Assembly: GCF_036763085.1 (NCBI RefSeq)
Contig: NZ_JBAIYU010000007.1
Coordinates: 62,001 to 126,000, forward strand
DNA: 64,000 nucleotides
Reading direction: 5' to 3'
From: JBAIYU01 sp036763085
GTDB taxonomy: Bacteria; Bacillota; Negativicutes; DSM-1736; Dendrosporobacteraceae
Numbering within the stretch: the first letter of the stretch is position 1; every line of letters starts with the position of its first letter. The position numbers were made by a program, and so were the translations under genes. Shown here one piece after another: positions 35,753 to 44,625 of the stretch. The notes under the pieces were generated by a model. That model saw only the letters and a program-made list of their open reading frames with translations, had not been told where the DNA came from and made no database searches.

Positions 35753-36441
35753 CACGAAAAACAATTCCAGCACACAAAGGGCATAGCTAACCTTTTAATA
35801 ATTTCTCCACCAGAATAAATTACATTTTTCCAAACAGACAATCTTTTGCATGTCGAGTCTGCCGTCTTCAGTTTGGATGCAAAGTCCTGAACGCCACTAA
35901 AATCGTCAATCCTCAACTGACATCGACCAAGCTCATTTGCAGTATGAGCATCAGCTCCTACGCTTTTTAGTTTGCCGTATTCTTCCGCAAAACGGAAGGC
36001 CTCGATATTTGAGCAGTGATTAATGTTTCTGCCATTAAAAGCTTCAATAATATCGATATCAGACAGATTCTCCAATAAAGCCTTATGCTTTAGCACTCCG
36101 CTCCGTTTTTTATCGAAAGGATGAGGCACACAAACAAGCCCTCCTTGCGCTTTAATCTTGCGAATCGTCTCCTTGGCGCTGAGTCCAGGCTCTATTTCTT
36201 CTGCTAGAAAGTAACCAATAATTTCACCCTCGGCAGTACTAATTTCTTCGCCAATAATGACCTTAATCCAAGGATAGGCCGCCCGGAAAGCTACCGCTCC
36301 GCGAATTGTATTGTGATCAGTCACTGCAATACAATCAATCTTCTTCTGTTTGCAGGCAGCAGCAAGCTGCTGCAGTGACATTAAGGAATCCTTAGAGAAA
36401 CAAGTATGCACATGCATTTCTACAGTTATCCGCTTGTTCAT
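35689..36441 (-). CDS. PHP-domain metal-dependent phosphoesterase
   Basis: This 250-residue protein is of the PHP (RNase AM/YciV-like) family. Metal-binding motifs are EMHVHTCFSKDS at the N-terminus, VTDHNTI, GEEIS, a C/VPHPFD motif and GADAHTANELG. The ATG at 36441 follows AGGAGGGG. Its C-terminus is unusual: the last 20 residues (from about TIRKYKLSYMHKG on) are encoded by a dispersed repeat that has been joined to the gene, and the preceding CWNCFSC is Cys-rich. The natural end was probably earlier. Likely substrates are small nucleotides or RNA ends, by family analogy. Confidence 0.85.
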   Translation of the reverse strand: MNKRITVEMHVHTCFSKDSLMSLQQLAAACKQKKIDCIAVTDHNTIRGAVAFRAAYPWIKVIIGEEISTAEGEIIGYFLAEEIEPGLSAKETIRKIKAQGGLVCVPHPFDKKRSGVLKHKALLENLSDIDIIEAFNGRNINHCSNIEAFRFAEEYGKLKSVGADAHTANELGRCQLRIDDFSGVQDFASKLKTADSTCKRLSVWKNVIYSGGEIIKRLAMPFVCWNCFSCTIRKYKLSYMHKGNIDFRCR

Positions 36442-36517
36442 ATCCGCCCCTCCTTTAGACAAGATTGTAGGGCTTTCTCATCTAAATGTCTATAGTTAAT
36501 ATATTCTAGGTCTAATA

Positions 36518-37090
36518 CTATATTGACCAGAGTTCACGCCTGCTTGTACTTACGGCGACAGCACCATTATTAATAATTTCATCTATTTCCTCTCTCGTTC
36601 CCAGCAGTCCCCCGGCAATAACCGGCAAACGGGTATCTCTTATAATTTCTCGTATTATATCACCAGACACAAAGGCTGGCATTATCTCAACAGCGTCAGG
36701 CTTGAATTTACGAAGCGTTTGTATTCCAGTTCGTAAGCCTTCTGAATCTGTTAGAAAAATTCTCTGAATTACGATCATACCCATTTCATTAGCAAGTCTC
36801 GCAAGCTGTGATTTTGTTGTTATTATTCCTGTAACCCCTAATCTTGCCAGATAACTAATACCCAGCTTATCCTTTGCGACGCCGTCGATCAGATCTACGT
36901 GCAATAAAATTCGTTTCTTATATTGCCTGGCTTGAGTAAGAAGTGCTGGAAGTTCATTGATATCACCAAAAAGCAATATAATACTCGGTGCAGTAGTGCT
37001 GGTAACAGCATAGGTGAAGTCTTCTAAGGTTCTTGCCGCCGGAATAACTTTCCCATTAATTAGAATCTTAACTACATTTGGAAAGCTCAT
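36518..37090 (-). CDS. glpP: glycerol-3-phosphate responsive antiterminator GlpP
   Basis: GlpP is an RNA-binding antiterminator activated by glycerol 3-phosphate; in Bacillus it allows read-through of leader terminators ahead of glp genes. The 190-residue TIM-barrel-like protein has HVDLIDGVAKDKLGI, GIITTKSQLARLA, VEIMPAF and PVIAGGLLGTREEI, all family hallmarks. The ATG has GAGGCGAT. Its own leader carries the same antiterminator/terminator device found before glpA and pyruvate kinase 2, suggesting autoregulation. The glpCBA operon lies 2.4 kb away. Confidence 0.95.
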   Translation of the reverse strand: MSFPNVVKILINGKVIPAARTLEDFTYAVTSTTAPSIILLFGDINELPALLTQARQYKKRILLHVDLIDGVAKDKLGISYLARLGVTGIITTKSQLARLANEMGMIVIQRIFLTDSEGLRTGIQTLRKFKPDAVEIMPAFVSGDIIREIIRDTRLPVIAGGLLGTREEIDEIINNGAVAVSTSRRELWSI

Positions 37091-37144
37091 TTTATCGCCT
37101 CATTTATATTCTAATCTAATTATATTTATGGATTAGCTTAATAG

Positions 37145-37203
37145 AAAAGCCCGTATTACCCCCGCGACCGGACGCAATACGGACCTCTCTATATCTCAGT
37201 CCC
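37145..37203 (-). promoter_or_regulatory. GlpP-type attenuator in the glpP leader
   Basis: Antiterminator hairpin GGGAC...GGTCC with loop sequence TGAGATATAGAGA (37203-37181). Its 3' arm overlaps the 5' arm of a terminator in which GTCCGTATTGC (37184-37174) pairs with GGTAATACGGGC (37160-37149), followed by UUUU. The two folds are mutually exclusive. The same design lies before glpA and pyruvate kinase 2. Confidence 0.75.
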
Positions 37204-37252
37204 AAAATTTATCTATGCTGCCATAACAGCACTCTTCACTTGCCGATCGCTT

Positions 37253-37462
37253 TTAATAATGAAAAATCGGTTTGATTCCAAACTTTCGCGCTATCATATT
37301 TACATAATCCCAGTTGGCCAATTCGATTATAATACTCTCATTTGTTTTAGCATCTCTGAAACTTATTAAGCCCGAAAAGTTTAAATGCTGAATAAAGCTC
37401 TCAGGAATGAGGTTTGAATTAAGCTCATGCATTAAAATACAGCTTCCATCTTCACGAAACAT
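37253..37462 (-). CDS. hypothetical protein, 69 aa
   Basis: I do not recognise this 69-residue protein. It is soluble, with alternating hydrophobic residues suggesting a small beta-rich fold, and has an AGGGGAT ribosome site before its ATG. It lies between pyruvate kinase 1 and the glpP leader on the same strand. It has no obvious motif, terminator or partner. Confidence 0.5.
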   Translation of the reverse strand: MFREDGSCILMHELNSNLIPESFIQHLNFSGLISFRDAKTNESIIIELANWDYVNMIARKFGIKPIFHY

Positions 37463-37612
37463 AATAACATCCCCTTTGTTCCTTATTTTTTGATCATTCA
37501 GTTAATTTAAGTCATAAACCAGCCTTAACTTAACTAGCCAACGGATGATTACAAACTTTTTAATTAACCGTAACTTATGTTGGAGTATAGCCGGGTTTAA
37601 CCCGGCTAATCA

Positions 37613-39364
37613 CTATCTGGCATTAGCTTTGCCGTTATATACTACGCCGCGCGTGGCATCAACTGTCACTTCCAGACCATGGCTCAGGCGGCTCACTGCC
37701 CCGTCCGCTCCAACTAGAACTGGGATACCATAGCTGACACCCACAATAGCAGCCGGAGAAGTTATTCCCCCCTCCTCTACAATAAGCGCAGCAGCCTTAA
37801 CTGCATATTCCATATCTTCATTAGTAAGGCTCTTAGTTACAATAATGTCACCGGGTTCAAATATTTTGGCCAGACTTTCCCCTTTATGCTGTTTGCAAAC
37901 CCTTCCTGAAGCTGCACTTTGCCCTATACCTATACCACGTACTAGCACATCTCCAACCACATGAACTTTGATCATATTCGTCGTACCAGTCAAACCTAGC
38001 GGTACACCAGCAGTTACGACAACTAGATCACCATTTCTAACAATTCCTGCTCCCATTGAAGTCTCAACTGTTCCTGCAATCATTTCGTCAGTGTTTGACC
38101 AGCGCGCTCCGAGTACCGGAAAGACGCCCCAAAGTAATAACATGCGGCGAAGTGCTTTTTCATCAGGGGTTACAGCTAAAATTGTTGCCTTGGGACGATA
38201 CTTAGAAACCATCCTAGCGGTATATCCACCCTCGCTGGAAGTAATAATAGCTGCCGCCCCAAGTTCATGCCCTATTTGAACGGTCGCATGGCTAATTGCA
38301 TCAGTAGTAGTGCATTGTTCGATAATCCCTTTATTTAGCAGTAATTCACTATACTTTAGGGAGGATTCAGTTCTTAGAGCAATTTTAGCCATTGTTTCAA
38401 CTGCTTGCACCGGATAATCGCCTGAAGCAGTTTCACCACTCAGCATAATAGCATCTGTTCCATCAAGTATTGCGTTCGCAACATCACTCGCCTCTGCTCT
38501 TGTGGGACGAGGATTGTTAATCATCGACTCTAACATTTGGGTTGCCGTTATAACTGGCTTACCGGCTTTATTACATTTTTCAATCATCATCTTTTGAATG
38601 ATTGGTACCTCTTCCACCGGAATTTCTACACCCAAGTCACCTCTGGCCACCATTATGCCGTCTGAAACTTTGATGATTTCATCAATATTTTTAACACCTT
38701 CAACATTCTCAATTTTAGAGATAATATCCATGGTGTAACTAGCATCTTCAAGCAACTTTCGAATAGCAAGCACGTCTGCGGCTCTTTGGATAAACGATGC
38801 TGCAATGAAATCCATCTTTTGCTCTACACCAAAAAGTATATCAGCAATGTCTTGCTCAGATAACGGCGGCAGATTTACTGAAACCCCTGGTGCTGCAACC
38901 CTTTTACGGTCGCCGATTATCCCACTGTTTAGAATAGTTGTAACAATATCCTGATCCTCTATCTTCTCAACCTTAAGACTTACTAACCCATCTGACAGCA
39001 GTATAATATTGCCCGGACTGATCTCCTGATATAACTGTTTGTGATTAACTGAGGCTATTTCTTCTGTCCCAACGACATCACGTGCAGTCAAGATGAACTG
39101 CTTACCTTCGATTAGCTGTACCTTGCCTTTCGCAAAATTCCCAAGCCGCATCTCAGGGCCTTTAGTGTCTAACATCAAAGCGACTGGCTTATTAACCTTT
39201 CGTGAGGCTGCTCTGACAGCAGTAATTCTTTTTGCATGCTCTTCGTGCAATCCATGGGAAAAATTGCAGCGCGCAACATTCATCCCAGCTATTAACATTT
39301 GTTCCAAAGTAGAATGACTCTCTGTACTCGGTCCCATAGTGCAAACGATTTTCGTCTTTTTCAT
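37613..39364 (-). CDS. pyk: pyruvate kinase (paralogue 1)
   Basis: Pyruvate kinase converts PEP and ADP to pyruvate and ATP. The 583-residue protein has the barrel motifs KIVCTMGPSTES, LMLDTKGPEMR, GIMVARGDLGVEIP and TATQMLESM, plus the extra C-terminal PEP-utiliser domain (ITSPAAIVGVSYGIPVLVG) typical of many Firmicute enzymes. A very similar paralogue lies at 44649-46403, with glpCBA between them. The leader has a tandem-hairpin element (39405-39441) but not the terminator device seen before paralogue 2. The ATG has GAGGGTG. Confidence 0.96.
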   Translation of the reverse strand: MKKTKIVCTMGPSTESHSTLEQMLIAGMNVARCNFSHGLHEEHAKRITAVRAASRKVNKPVALMLDTKGPEMRLGNFAKGKVQLIEGKQFILTARDVVGTEEIASVNHKQLYQEISPGNIILLSDGLVSLKVEKIEDQDIVTTILNSGIIGDRKRVAAPGVSVNLPPLSEQDIADILFGVEQKMDFIAASFIQRAADVLAIRKLLEDASYTMDIISKIENVEGVKNIDEIIKVSDGIMVARGDLGVEIPVEEVPIIQKMMIEKCNKAGKPVITATQMLESMINNPRPTRAEASDVANAILDGTDAIMLSGETASGDYPVQAVETMAKIALRTESSLKYSELLLNKGIIEQCTTTDAISHATVQIGHELGAAAIITSSEGGYTARMVSKYRPKATILAVTPDEKALRRMLLLWGVFPVLGARWSNTDEMIAGTVETSMGAGIVRNGDLVVVTAGVPLGLTGTTNMIKVHVVGDVLVRGIGIGQSAASGRVCKQHKGESLAKIFEPGDIIVTKSLTNEDMEYAVKAAALIVEEGGITSPAAIVGVSYGIPVLVGADGAVSRLSHGLEVTVDATRGVVYNGKANAR

Positions 39365-39404
39365 CTATTAAACACCCTCTTATATTGTTATATATTTGCT
39401 GTAA

Positions 39405-39441
39405 GGGACTAACACAGTCCCATGTGAACATTTTGCGTCCC
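39405..39441 (-). promoter_or_regulatory. tandem-hairpin leader element, copy i (pyk1 leader)
   Basis: GGGACGCAAAATGTTC (39441-39426) is followed by GGGAC-TGTGTTA-GTCCC (39421-39405). It lies about 40 bp upstream of pyruvate kinase 1 and just after the glpC terminator. Two further copies lie at 44044-44081 and 44418-44454. Confidence 0.55.
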
Positions 39442-39452
39442 TGTTAGATAAT

Positions 39453-39497
39453 AAAAAAAGCATTACTACTTTGTTTTAAAAACCTTAAAGTACCGCT
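39453..39497 (-). terminator. terminator of glpA-glpB-glpC
   Basis: AAGC plus GTACTTT pairs with AAAGTAG plus GCTT, followed by a seven-U tail in the minus direction. It lies 17 bp after the glpC stop. Confidence 0.7.
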
Positions 39498-39513
39498 TCT
39501 GTCAGTTTGCTTA

Positions 39514-40722
39514 CTAATTACCCGCCTTAGCGTACGCCGCCTTTAGAACTGTGACAGGATGAGCAGTCCTAACATTTCCGCCATGCGCTATTTGCAGTCG
39601 GCAAGTTCCACAATCCGATATTACCGTGTCAACCTTTGACTCCTTAATTTTTTTAAATAATCTCTCACCAATCTTCTGAGATATAGCGTATTTATCCGCC
39701 TTGAAACCGTAGTTTCCGGAAATGCCACAACAGCCAGCATCAACATTTTCAACCTTCAGACCTGGCACCAATCCCAAAATATCGAGCGCTGGCAGACCAA
39801 AACCTTGGGCACGCAAATGACAAGGAGCATGGTATAAATATATGCTAGCAGTACTGCCAAAATTCGTATTTAAGCTATTATTATCATGTAGATTTTGTAA
39901 AAATTCCATTACATCATATATATTCCTTGCATTTTCGGCTGTCCCCGGCAAGTGGAACAGTTCTTGATATTCTTGTTTTAACATTAACCCACAGCTTGTA
40001 CAACAAGTAATCACTGGGTAACCTTTTTCAATCCACTTTTTTATATTAGCGCAATTCTTCACAGCATTATCGTGAGCTTCGTCTAAAAAGCCGCCTACTA
40101 CTAACGGTGAACCACAGCAGACAAAAGCTTCATCAACGACTACTTCATAGCCGTTCTTTTGCATTACTTCAACAAAATCCAGGCCAACCTGCGGGTCATT
40201 GTAGTTTATAAAGCATCCTGGAAAAAATACAACTTTATCCGGATAGCTCACTTGTTTTATTGTTTTAAATTGTTTTAGGAAGGTCTGAGATGCGTATGGC
40301 GGCAGAGGTGCCTTTCCCTCTATTCCAACCATATCCAGTAAACCAAGTTTTTTGCTGAATGTCATACCGATATTAGCTAATTTTGCTCCTGGGAAAACAT
40401 TGCTCAGCTTAGCCATTTTCTCGCCATGTGATAGTATTTGGTCGCGTATGCTTCGCCTGGTATTTTTATGCTGCTTCGCTCTAGCCAGCATATTAAGAGT
40501 TGAGATAGGAACGCCAGAGGGGCACGAAATATCACAGTTTTTGCAATTGGAACAATACTCTAGTGATGTGTCTCTATCTTGTTGGGAAAGCCTCATTCTT
40601 TCAAGCGCAGGACCAGTAGCTTTAGGCCCGCGAAACTTGCGAGTTGCTTCGGTAACCGGGCAGCTTACTACACAGGTCGTACAAGCGGTACAAAGATCTG
40701 GGTTTATCAAATGTTTACTCAT
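39514..40722 (-). CDS. glpC: anaerobic glycerol-3-phosphate dehydrogenase subunit C
   Basis: GlpC is the iron-sulfur membrane-anchor subunit of the anaerobic GlpABC dehydrogenase. The 402-residue protein has two N-terminal [4Fe-4S] clusters (CTACTTCVVSCPV and CSNCKNCDISCPS) and two CCG domains (FVCCGSPLV with a CTSC partner, and AGCCGISGNYGF). There is no true transmembrane helix; association with the membrane is peripheral, as in the family. It follows glpB by 12 bp and ends in its own terminator. Confidence 0.94.
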   Translation of the reverse strand: MSKHLINPDLCTACTTCVVSCPVTEATRKFRGPKATGPALERMRLSQQDRDTSLEYCSNCKNCDISCPSGVPISTLNMLARAKQHKNTRRSIRDQILSHGEKMAKLSNVFPGAKLANIGMTFSKKLGLLDMVGIEGKAPLPPYASQTFLKQFKTIKQVSYPDKVVFFPGCFINYNDPQVGLDFVEVMQKNGYEVVVDEAFVCCGSPLVVGGFLDEAHDNAVKNCANIKKWIEKGYPVITCCTSCGLMLKQEYQELFHLPGTAENARNIYDVMEFLQNLHDNNSLNTNFGSTASIYLYHAPCHLRAQGFGLPALDILGLVPGLKVENVDAGCCGISGNYGFKADKYAISQKIGERLFKKIKESKVDTVISDCGTCRLQIAHGGNVRTAHPVTVLKAAYAKAGN

Positions 40723-40734
40723 AGTTTCCTCCCC

Positions 40735-41982
40735 TTATAAAGACATTGCTGCACAATAGGCCGAGGCCAAAGCTACGCCATTACCTGACTTTTCAAAACA
40801 GTAATCATATCCACTTAAATTCCGTCCTGCAACCGCAACATTCTTTAACACTACTTCGCCTTCTTTATTAAGCGGCTGCATGCTGCTATTCACATTTATT
40901 CCTATTTGGGCAAAGGGCTGTTTTTGATTAGAGAAAAGCACCTCGTTTGACCATTTTTCTTGCTGGTCGGGTGCTTCAACAGGCAAATTAAAGATAGGCT
41001 CAACAACCCTTCCTGGCTCAGCTATCAGTCCACCGCCATAAAAGCCGCCTGTCGCCAAAATATAGGACTCAGCACTATAAGTCCTGACACGATCCAGTCC
41101 CTTAGTCTCAACAGCGATGCATTTGCCGTTTTCTATAATGGCTCTATTTATAGCCGCTTTTTCAATAATTGTAACGCCAATTTTTTTAGCATAACTTATA
41201 AGCATTTTTTGCAGACGGAGTCCTGTAATTGATGGCGGCATTCCTGCAGCCTCTACAAAACTGCACTTTAGCTCTTTTTCTAGACTTTCAAGAACTGTAT
41301 AATCAGGCATTGTTCCAAGCACAGGTGGAAGTATAATTGTAATTCCTGGTTTAACTGCTCTTTTAAGCTGCTTAATAAATTCTTTACGCCCCTCTTCATT
41401 ATCAAGCCAACGAGCCACATCCAAATTTGTTACATCACGCCCCTCAGAAAAAGGGAGCTTGACTATAGCTGTGCTAATTTTATTTGGCAGATTTAGAATT
41501 TTATCTAGATTTTTAGCGACTAGCTGAGGATAAAAATCTTTCAAATAGTCAAAACCAACCACCATTATATCCTGAGCTTCAGCAATACTAGAGGGATCCA
41601 TTGTGGCTGGAACTAGACACGTAGGCTTAAGTGTACCGGTTGCAGTAGGAATCCATTGCATCTTATTTAATGTTCCAACATACGGATAGCCTTGCTCCTC
41701 TGCAATTTGCTTAAAGAAGGCAATCGCTTCAGCAATCGCTAGACTGCCGACCTTCTTATATGGATGCGCACCATCCACTAAGTCCAGGCCTGCATCAGGC
41801 GCAGCAAGTGGATTGCCATTATCTCCATAGCCCAAAACATCTATTATGCCGCCACCGATAGTAAGGGTACCCGCTCCGTAAGACATTAAGAGTACTTCTT
41901 TTCCATTCTTTGCAGCGGTAATGGCAGATATTAACCCAGCAAAACCGCTGCCAATAACAATTACATCAGTTTTCTTCATCAT
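40735..41982 (-). CDS. glpB: anaerobic glycerol-3-phosphate dehydrogenase subunit B
   Basis: GlpB is the 415-residue flavoprotein subunit (FMN/FAD) that passes electrons from GlpA to the iron-sulfur subunit. The N-terminal nucleotide fold VIVIGSGFAGLISAITAAK and a C-terminal NVAVAGRNLSGYDYCFEKSG segment are present. The start overlaps the end of glpA by 17 bp and follows GGAG; a second ATG three bases in is equally possible. Confidence 0.92.
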   Translation of the reverse strand: MMKKTDVIVIGSGFAGLISAITAAKNGKEVLLMSYGAGTLTIGGGIIDVLGYGDNGNPLAAPDAGLDLVDGAHPYKKVGSLAIAEAIAFFKQIAEEQGYPYVGTLNKMQWIPTATGTLKPTCLVPATMDPSSIAEAQDIMVVGFDYLKDFYPQLVAKNLDKILNLPNKISTAIVKLPFSEGRDVTNLDVARWLDNEEGRKEFIKQLKRAVKPGITIILPPVLGTMPDYTVLESLEKELKCSFVEAAGMPPSITGLRLQKMLISYAKKIGVTIIEKAAINRAIIENGKCIAVETKGLDRVRTYSAESYILATGGFYGGGLIAEPGRVVEPIFNLPVEAPDQQEKWSNEVLFSNQKQPFAQIGINVNSSMQPLNKEGEVVLKNVAVAGRNLSGYDYCFEKSGNGVALASAYCAAMSL

Positions 41983-43582
41983 TTATCGCTCCATTTATAT
42001 TTAAAGTGCCCTCATAAATACCACGGGTCAATTCCATTTCACGAATCACATTACCCCATAGCGCCGGACGAATTCCCGCCCAACGGGCTTGTAAAAATTC
42101 ACGGAATAAGCCGTTAGTATCTTTACCCCAAGACAATCCATTAGCATCTACTGCACCAACGCTGCGATAAGTGCAGAACGCCCCCTGACACGTTCCCATT
42201 CCCATGCGTGTTTTTCTTCGCACGTCACTTAACATATAACTTGTAGTATCGTCAGCTGCTTCTTCAACCTCAGCTAATGTAACGTTCTCACATTCACAGA
42301 GCAGTTGGCGCTTTTCTGGATTGTCCTTTATTCGTTGTATTACTTTTTCTAATTTTTCCGACCCGAGACGGGATACTGCTAAATCTGCCCCATATGCTGG
42401 GAAGTACAATCGCGCTTTAGCCTTTATTTCTGGTGAAGGATCTTCAACAATTGGCTCAATTGCTGTGCGGCACTCTGTCTTAAACCCTAACTGTGAGCAG
42501 ACTAAATTTGTAATTTTTTCTGCCATAAGCCTGTAGGTTGTAAACTTACCACCAACAATAGTTGCGAAGCCTTTAAGACCTTCCTTAGCATGATCAAGAA
42601 TAACAAAGTTTCGAGATGCACCGCGCCCCGTAGCATTTGGATCAGCACTATACAGCGGACGAGTTCCGGTAAAGGCCCTAAGAATTCGATAGCTTCTCAA
42701 GTTTCCAAATAGACATTCACCAATATCAATAAGTTTTACTATTTCATCCGCAGTTGGGACTGTATCGTCAGGACGCGATGCTTCCGCCGAAGTAGTGCCC
42801 AGGATTGTAATTGAGCCATGGGGAACGAATATATCTCCATCAGATGCCGGACGCAATCTATTAACAATCCTGCTGGTAATTCGATGATTGAAGGCTACTA
42901 ACGTGCCACGATCAGGAAATACATTTACCTTTATTCCTGCTAAAGCTGCTACTTCGCCTACCCAAGACCCAGCAGCGCTTACAACAAAATCACAGCCAAT
43001 GATATAGCTTTCAGCAGTTAATATGTTCCTCACTTTAACCCCGACCACTTGTCCATTAACCTGCTCAATTCCAATTAGTTCGGTATAAGTCAGTACTCTT
43101 CCGCCATATTTGCGGGCCGATGCAACGTTCTGCCAGAGCATCCGAAAACCATCAATAGCTGCATCTGGCACTCGGTATACCGATTTTATATTAGGACTAA
43201 GATTGGGTTCTAAATTAAGTGCTTCTTTAACCGATATTGGAATAGCTGAAATTCCCACTTTTCCACATGCTTCAACCCACTTAGCCTCAAAGGCTTCATC
43301 GTCTTTTGGTGTTCGCACAAACAACCCTTCAGTAACCTCAACACAATGTTTGCCTATTTTGCGCAGTATCATATTTTCCTCAATGCATTCTTTGCCTGCC
43401 TCAGGGTCTTTGACTGCGTATCGTCCGCCACTGTGCAATAAACCATGATAACGAGAGCTTGCACCATAACCAAGATCGCGCTGCTCCAGCAATAGTGCGT
43501 CAACCCCCCTCATACTTAAGTCACGTAAAATGCCGACACCCGTAGCTCCACCGCCGACTATCACAACCGTTGCTTTTTGCAT
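41966..43582 (-). CDS. glpA: anaerobic glycerol-3-phosphate dehydrogenase subunit A
   Basis: GlpA is the catalytic subunit that oxidises sn-glycerol 3-phosphate to dihydroxyacetone phosphate. The 538-residue protein has the FAD motif VIVGGGATGVGILRD, a RYHGLLHSGGRYAV substrate region and a C-terminal BFD-like [2Fe-2S] domain with CECENVT and MGTCQGAFC. The ATG has AAGGAG. It heads glpA-glpB-glpC. Its roughly 1-kb upstream region holds the GlpP-type attenuator, so read-through should require GlpP with glycerol 3-phosphate. Confidence 0.95.
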   Translation of the reverse strand: MQKATVVIVGGGATGVGILRDLSMRGVDALLLEQRDLGYGASSRYHGLLHSGGRYAVKDPEAGKECIEENMILRKIGKHCVEVTEGLFVRTPKDDEAFEAKWVEACGKVGISAIPISVKEALNLEPNLSPNIKSVYRVPDAAIDGFRMLWQNVASARKYGGRVLTYTELIGIEQVNGQVVGVKVRNILTAESYIIGCDFVVSAAGSWVGEVAALAGIKVNVFPDRGTLVAFNHRITSRIVNRLRPASDGDIFVPHGSITILGTTSAEASRPDDTVPTADEIVKLIDIGECLFGNLRSYRILRAFTGTRPLYSADPNATGRGASRNFVILDHAKEGLKGFATIVGGKFTTYRLMAEKITNLVCSQLGFKTECRTAIEPIVEDPSPEIKAKARLYFPAYGADLAVSRLGSEKLEKVIQRIKDNPEKRQLLCECENVTLAEVEEAADDTTSYMLSDVRRKTRMGMGTCQGAFCTYRSVGAVDANGLSWGKDTNGLFREFLQARWAGIRPALWGNVIREMELTRGIYEGTLNINGAINDEEN

Positions 43583-43714
43583 TTTAATTCTCCTTTATTT
43601 GCAAAGAATCACTTAACTTGCTTGGCCTTAAATAGCACACAATCAACAGTGACAAAACTGCTCTTAGCTTAGTAAGTCCAATAGGCTATTTGCTATATAA
43701 GCCTCAGACGGCAT

Positions 43715-43755
43715 AGTCATTCATGCGTTAAAGGCCCCCGCGCGCATGAATGACT
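43715..43755 (-). promoter_or_regulatory. 13-bp hairpin in the glpA 5' untranslated region
   Basis: Perfect 13-bp arms AGTCATTCATGCG and CGCATGAATGACT with a 15-nt loop containing a run of five G in the transcript. It has no U-tail and lies about 135 bp before glpA. It may stabilise the processed leader or bind a regulator. Confidence 0.5.
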
Positions 43756-43900
43756 TACTTAGATTAAAAATTAGCTTTTATTCTTCCCATTCTAAAGTCC
43801 GCTTTACTGCTTCCTCCTTTGATTCGTATCGCAATTTTGCTGTTGATTATGCGCCCCCGTTTTCACTCAAGCTATATATGGAATAATTAATTTTTTTAGA

Positions 43901-43968
43901 AAAGAAAAGCCCGAAACCAATGCTACCTTCAAGTAGCAAAAGCTTCGGACTTCTCATTATCTCCGTCC
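43901..43968 (-). promoter_or_regulatory. GlpP-type attenuator in the glpA leader
   Basis: Antiterminator hairpin GGAC...GTCC with GGAGATAATGAGAA between the arms (43968-43947), overlapping a terminator in which GTCCGAAGC (43950-43942) pairs with GTTTCGGGC (43917-43909) around an inner GCTAC hairpin (43937-43922), followed by UUUUCUUUU. The layout matches the glpP and pyruvate kinase 2 leaders. Confidence 0.8.
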
Positions 43969-44043
43969 AGTTATTAAATTCAAGTAACATAGTACCATCA
44001 AAATAACACAATAGCACTACTTCAAATATTGGAATTATTCCTC

Positions 44044-44081
44044 GGGGCCTCATTTTGCCCCGGCGGAACATATTACGTCCC
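44044..44081 (-). promoter_or_regulatory. tandem-hairpin element, copy ii
   Basis: Hairpin GGGAC-GTAATAT-GTTCC (44081-44065) followed by GGGGC-AAAATGAG-GCCCC (44061-44044). It lies upstream of the glpA attenuator. The second stem differs in sequence from copy iii but stays paired. Confidence 0.6.
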
Positions 44082-44185
44082 GTTATTGCAATAAAAAAGA
44101 ACACTACTATTCTTCTGCATATTTCTTCAGTCTCCTGCTGGAATTTTCAATTTTTTTATAATTCAATGTATTTAAATAATATCAT

Positions 44186-44227
44186 AAAAAAAGACAAACC
44201 AAGTTAATCCTTAGTTTGTCTTTTTTT
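44186..44227. terminator. bidirectional terminator in the glpA upstream region
   Basis: A7-GACAAAC-C-AAG pairs with CTT-A-GTTTGTC-T7, giving U-tails in both directions. No gene ends here, so it probably bounds a non-coding transcript. Confidence 0.8.
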
Positions 44228-44303
44228 ATGCGGGCGACACGTCTCTAGCAGATTGGGATAAGCTTTATTATTAATGTAAGGGGATTACACCAATCATCAT
44301 ACC

Positions 44304-44393
44304 AAAAAAGAGAGAGATTTTGTTGGCATCATGCGATTGCTCTTTTACTAGCCGCACACCGCATCGCCCCGCAAAACGAAACGTAATCTCTTT
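44304..44393 (-). ncRNA. candidate small RNA 3' half with large terminator stem
   Basis: On the minus strand AAAGAGATT (44393-44385) pairs with AATCTCTCTC (44319-44310), followed by U6. The inner GCGAT/ATCGC pairing (44367-44363 with 44337-44333) makes a long branched hairpin. Together with tandem-hairpin copy iii about 25 nt upstream it could form a small RNA of roughly 150 nt that ends before glpA. No promoter was assigned. Confidence 0.4.
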
Positions 44394-44417
44394 CAACATA
44401 CCTAAGCTAATATTATT

Positions 44418-44454
44418 TGGACTCATTTCGTCCACGTGGAACATATTGCGTCCC
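44418..44454 (-). promoter_or_regulatory. tandem-hairpin element, copy iii
   Basis: Hairpin GGGAC-GCAATAT-GTTCC (44454-44438), then TGGAC-GAAATGA-GTCCA (44434-44418). The first hairpin is nearly identical to copies i and ii. It precedes the candidate small-RNA stem, not a gene. Confidence 0.6.
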
Positions 44455-44573
44455 TATTGTTTTAATTATTTATCATTCTCTGAATTAATTGAAAGTCCTT
44501 CTTTTATAATTATTTTATTTAGTATTAATACAATTTAAATTGACTATACAATTAAATAGAGTGATCTCAGATA

Positions 44574-44625
44574 GGAAAAACAATGAGACCAAAACGGCAA
44601 TCCATTCGGATCACTGCTTGGTCTC
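44574..44625 (-). terminator. terminator of pyruvate kinase 2
   Basis: GAGACCAA/TTGGTCTC outer stem with an inner GATCC/GGATT pairing and a U-rich tail, about 25 bp after the stop codon. Confidence 0.8.

Noticed and set aside
37589..37608. Hairpin TAGCCGGG/CCCGGCTA after pyruvate kinase 1 as a terminator
   Set aside because: The stem is strong, but no U-run follows in the minus direction; I leave it unassigned.
39192..39431. A 79-codon minus-strand frame at the start of pyruvate kinase 1
   Set aside because: It overlaps the pyk coding start in another frame and the leader hairpins, and it lacks a ribosome site.
43847..44104. An 85-codon minus-strand frame upstream of glpA
   Set aside because: It runs straight through tandem-hairpin copy ii and the glpA attenuator, has no ribosome site and its product looks like no protein; the RNA elements explain the sequence.
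44320..44538. A 72-codon plus-strand frame in the glp upstream region
   Set aside because: No ribosome site, low-complexity content and antisense to the candidate small-RNA stem.
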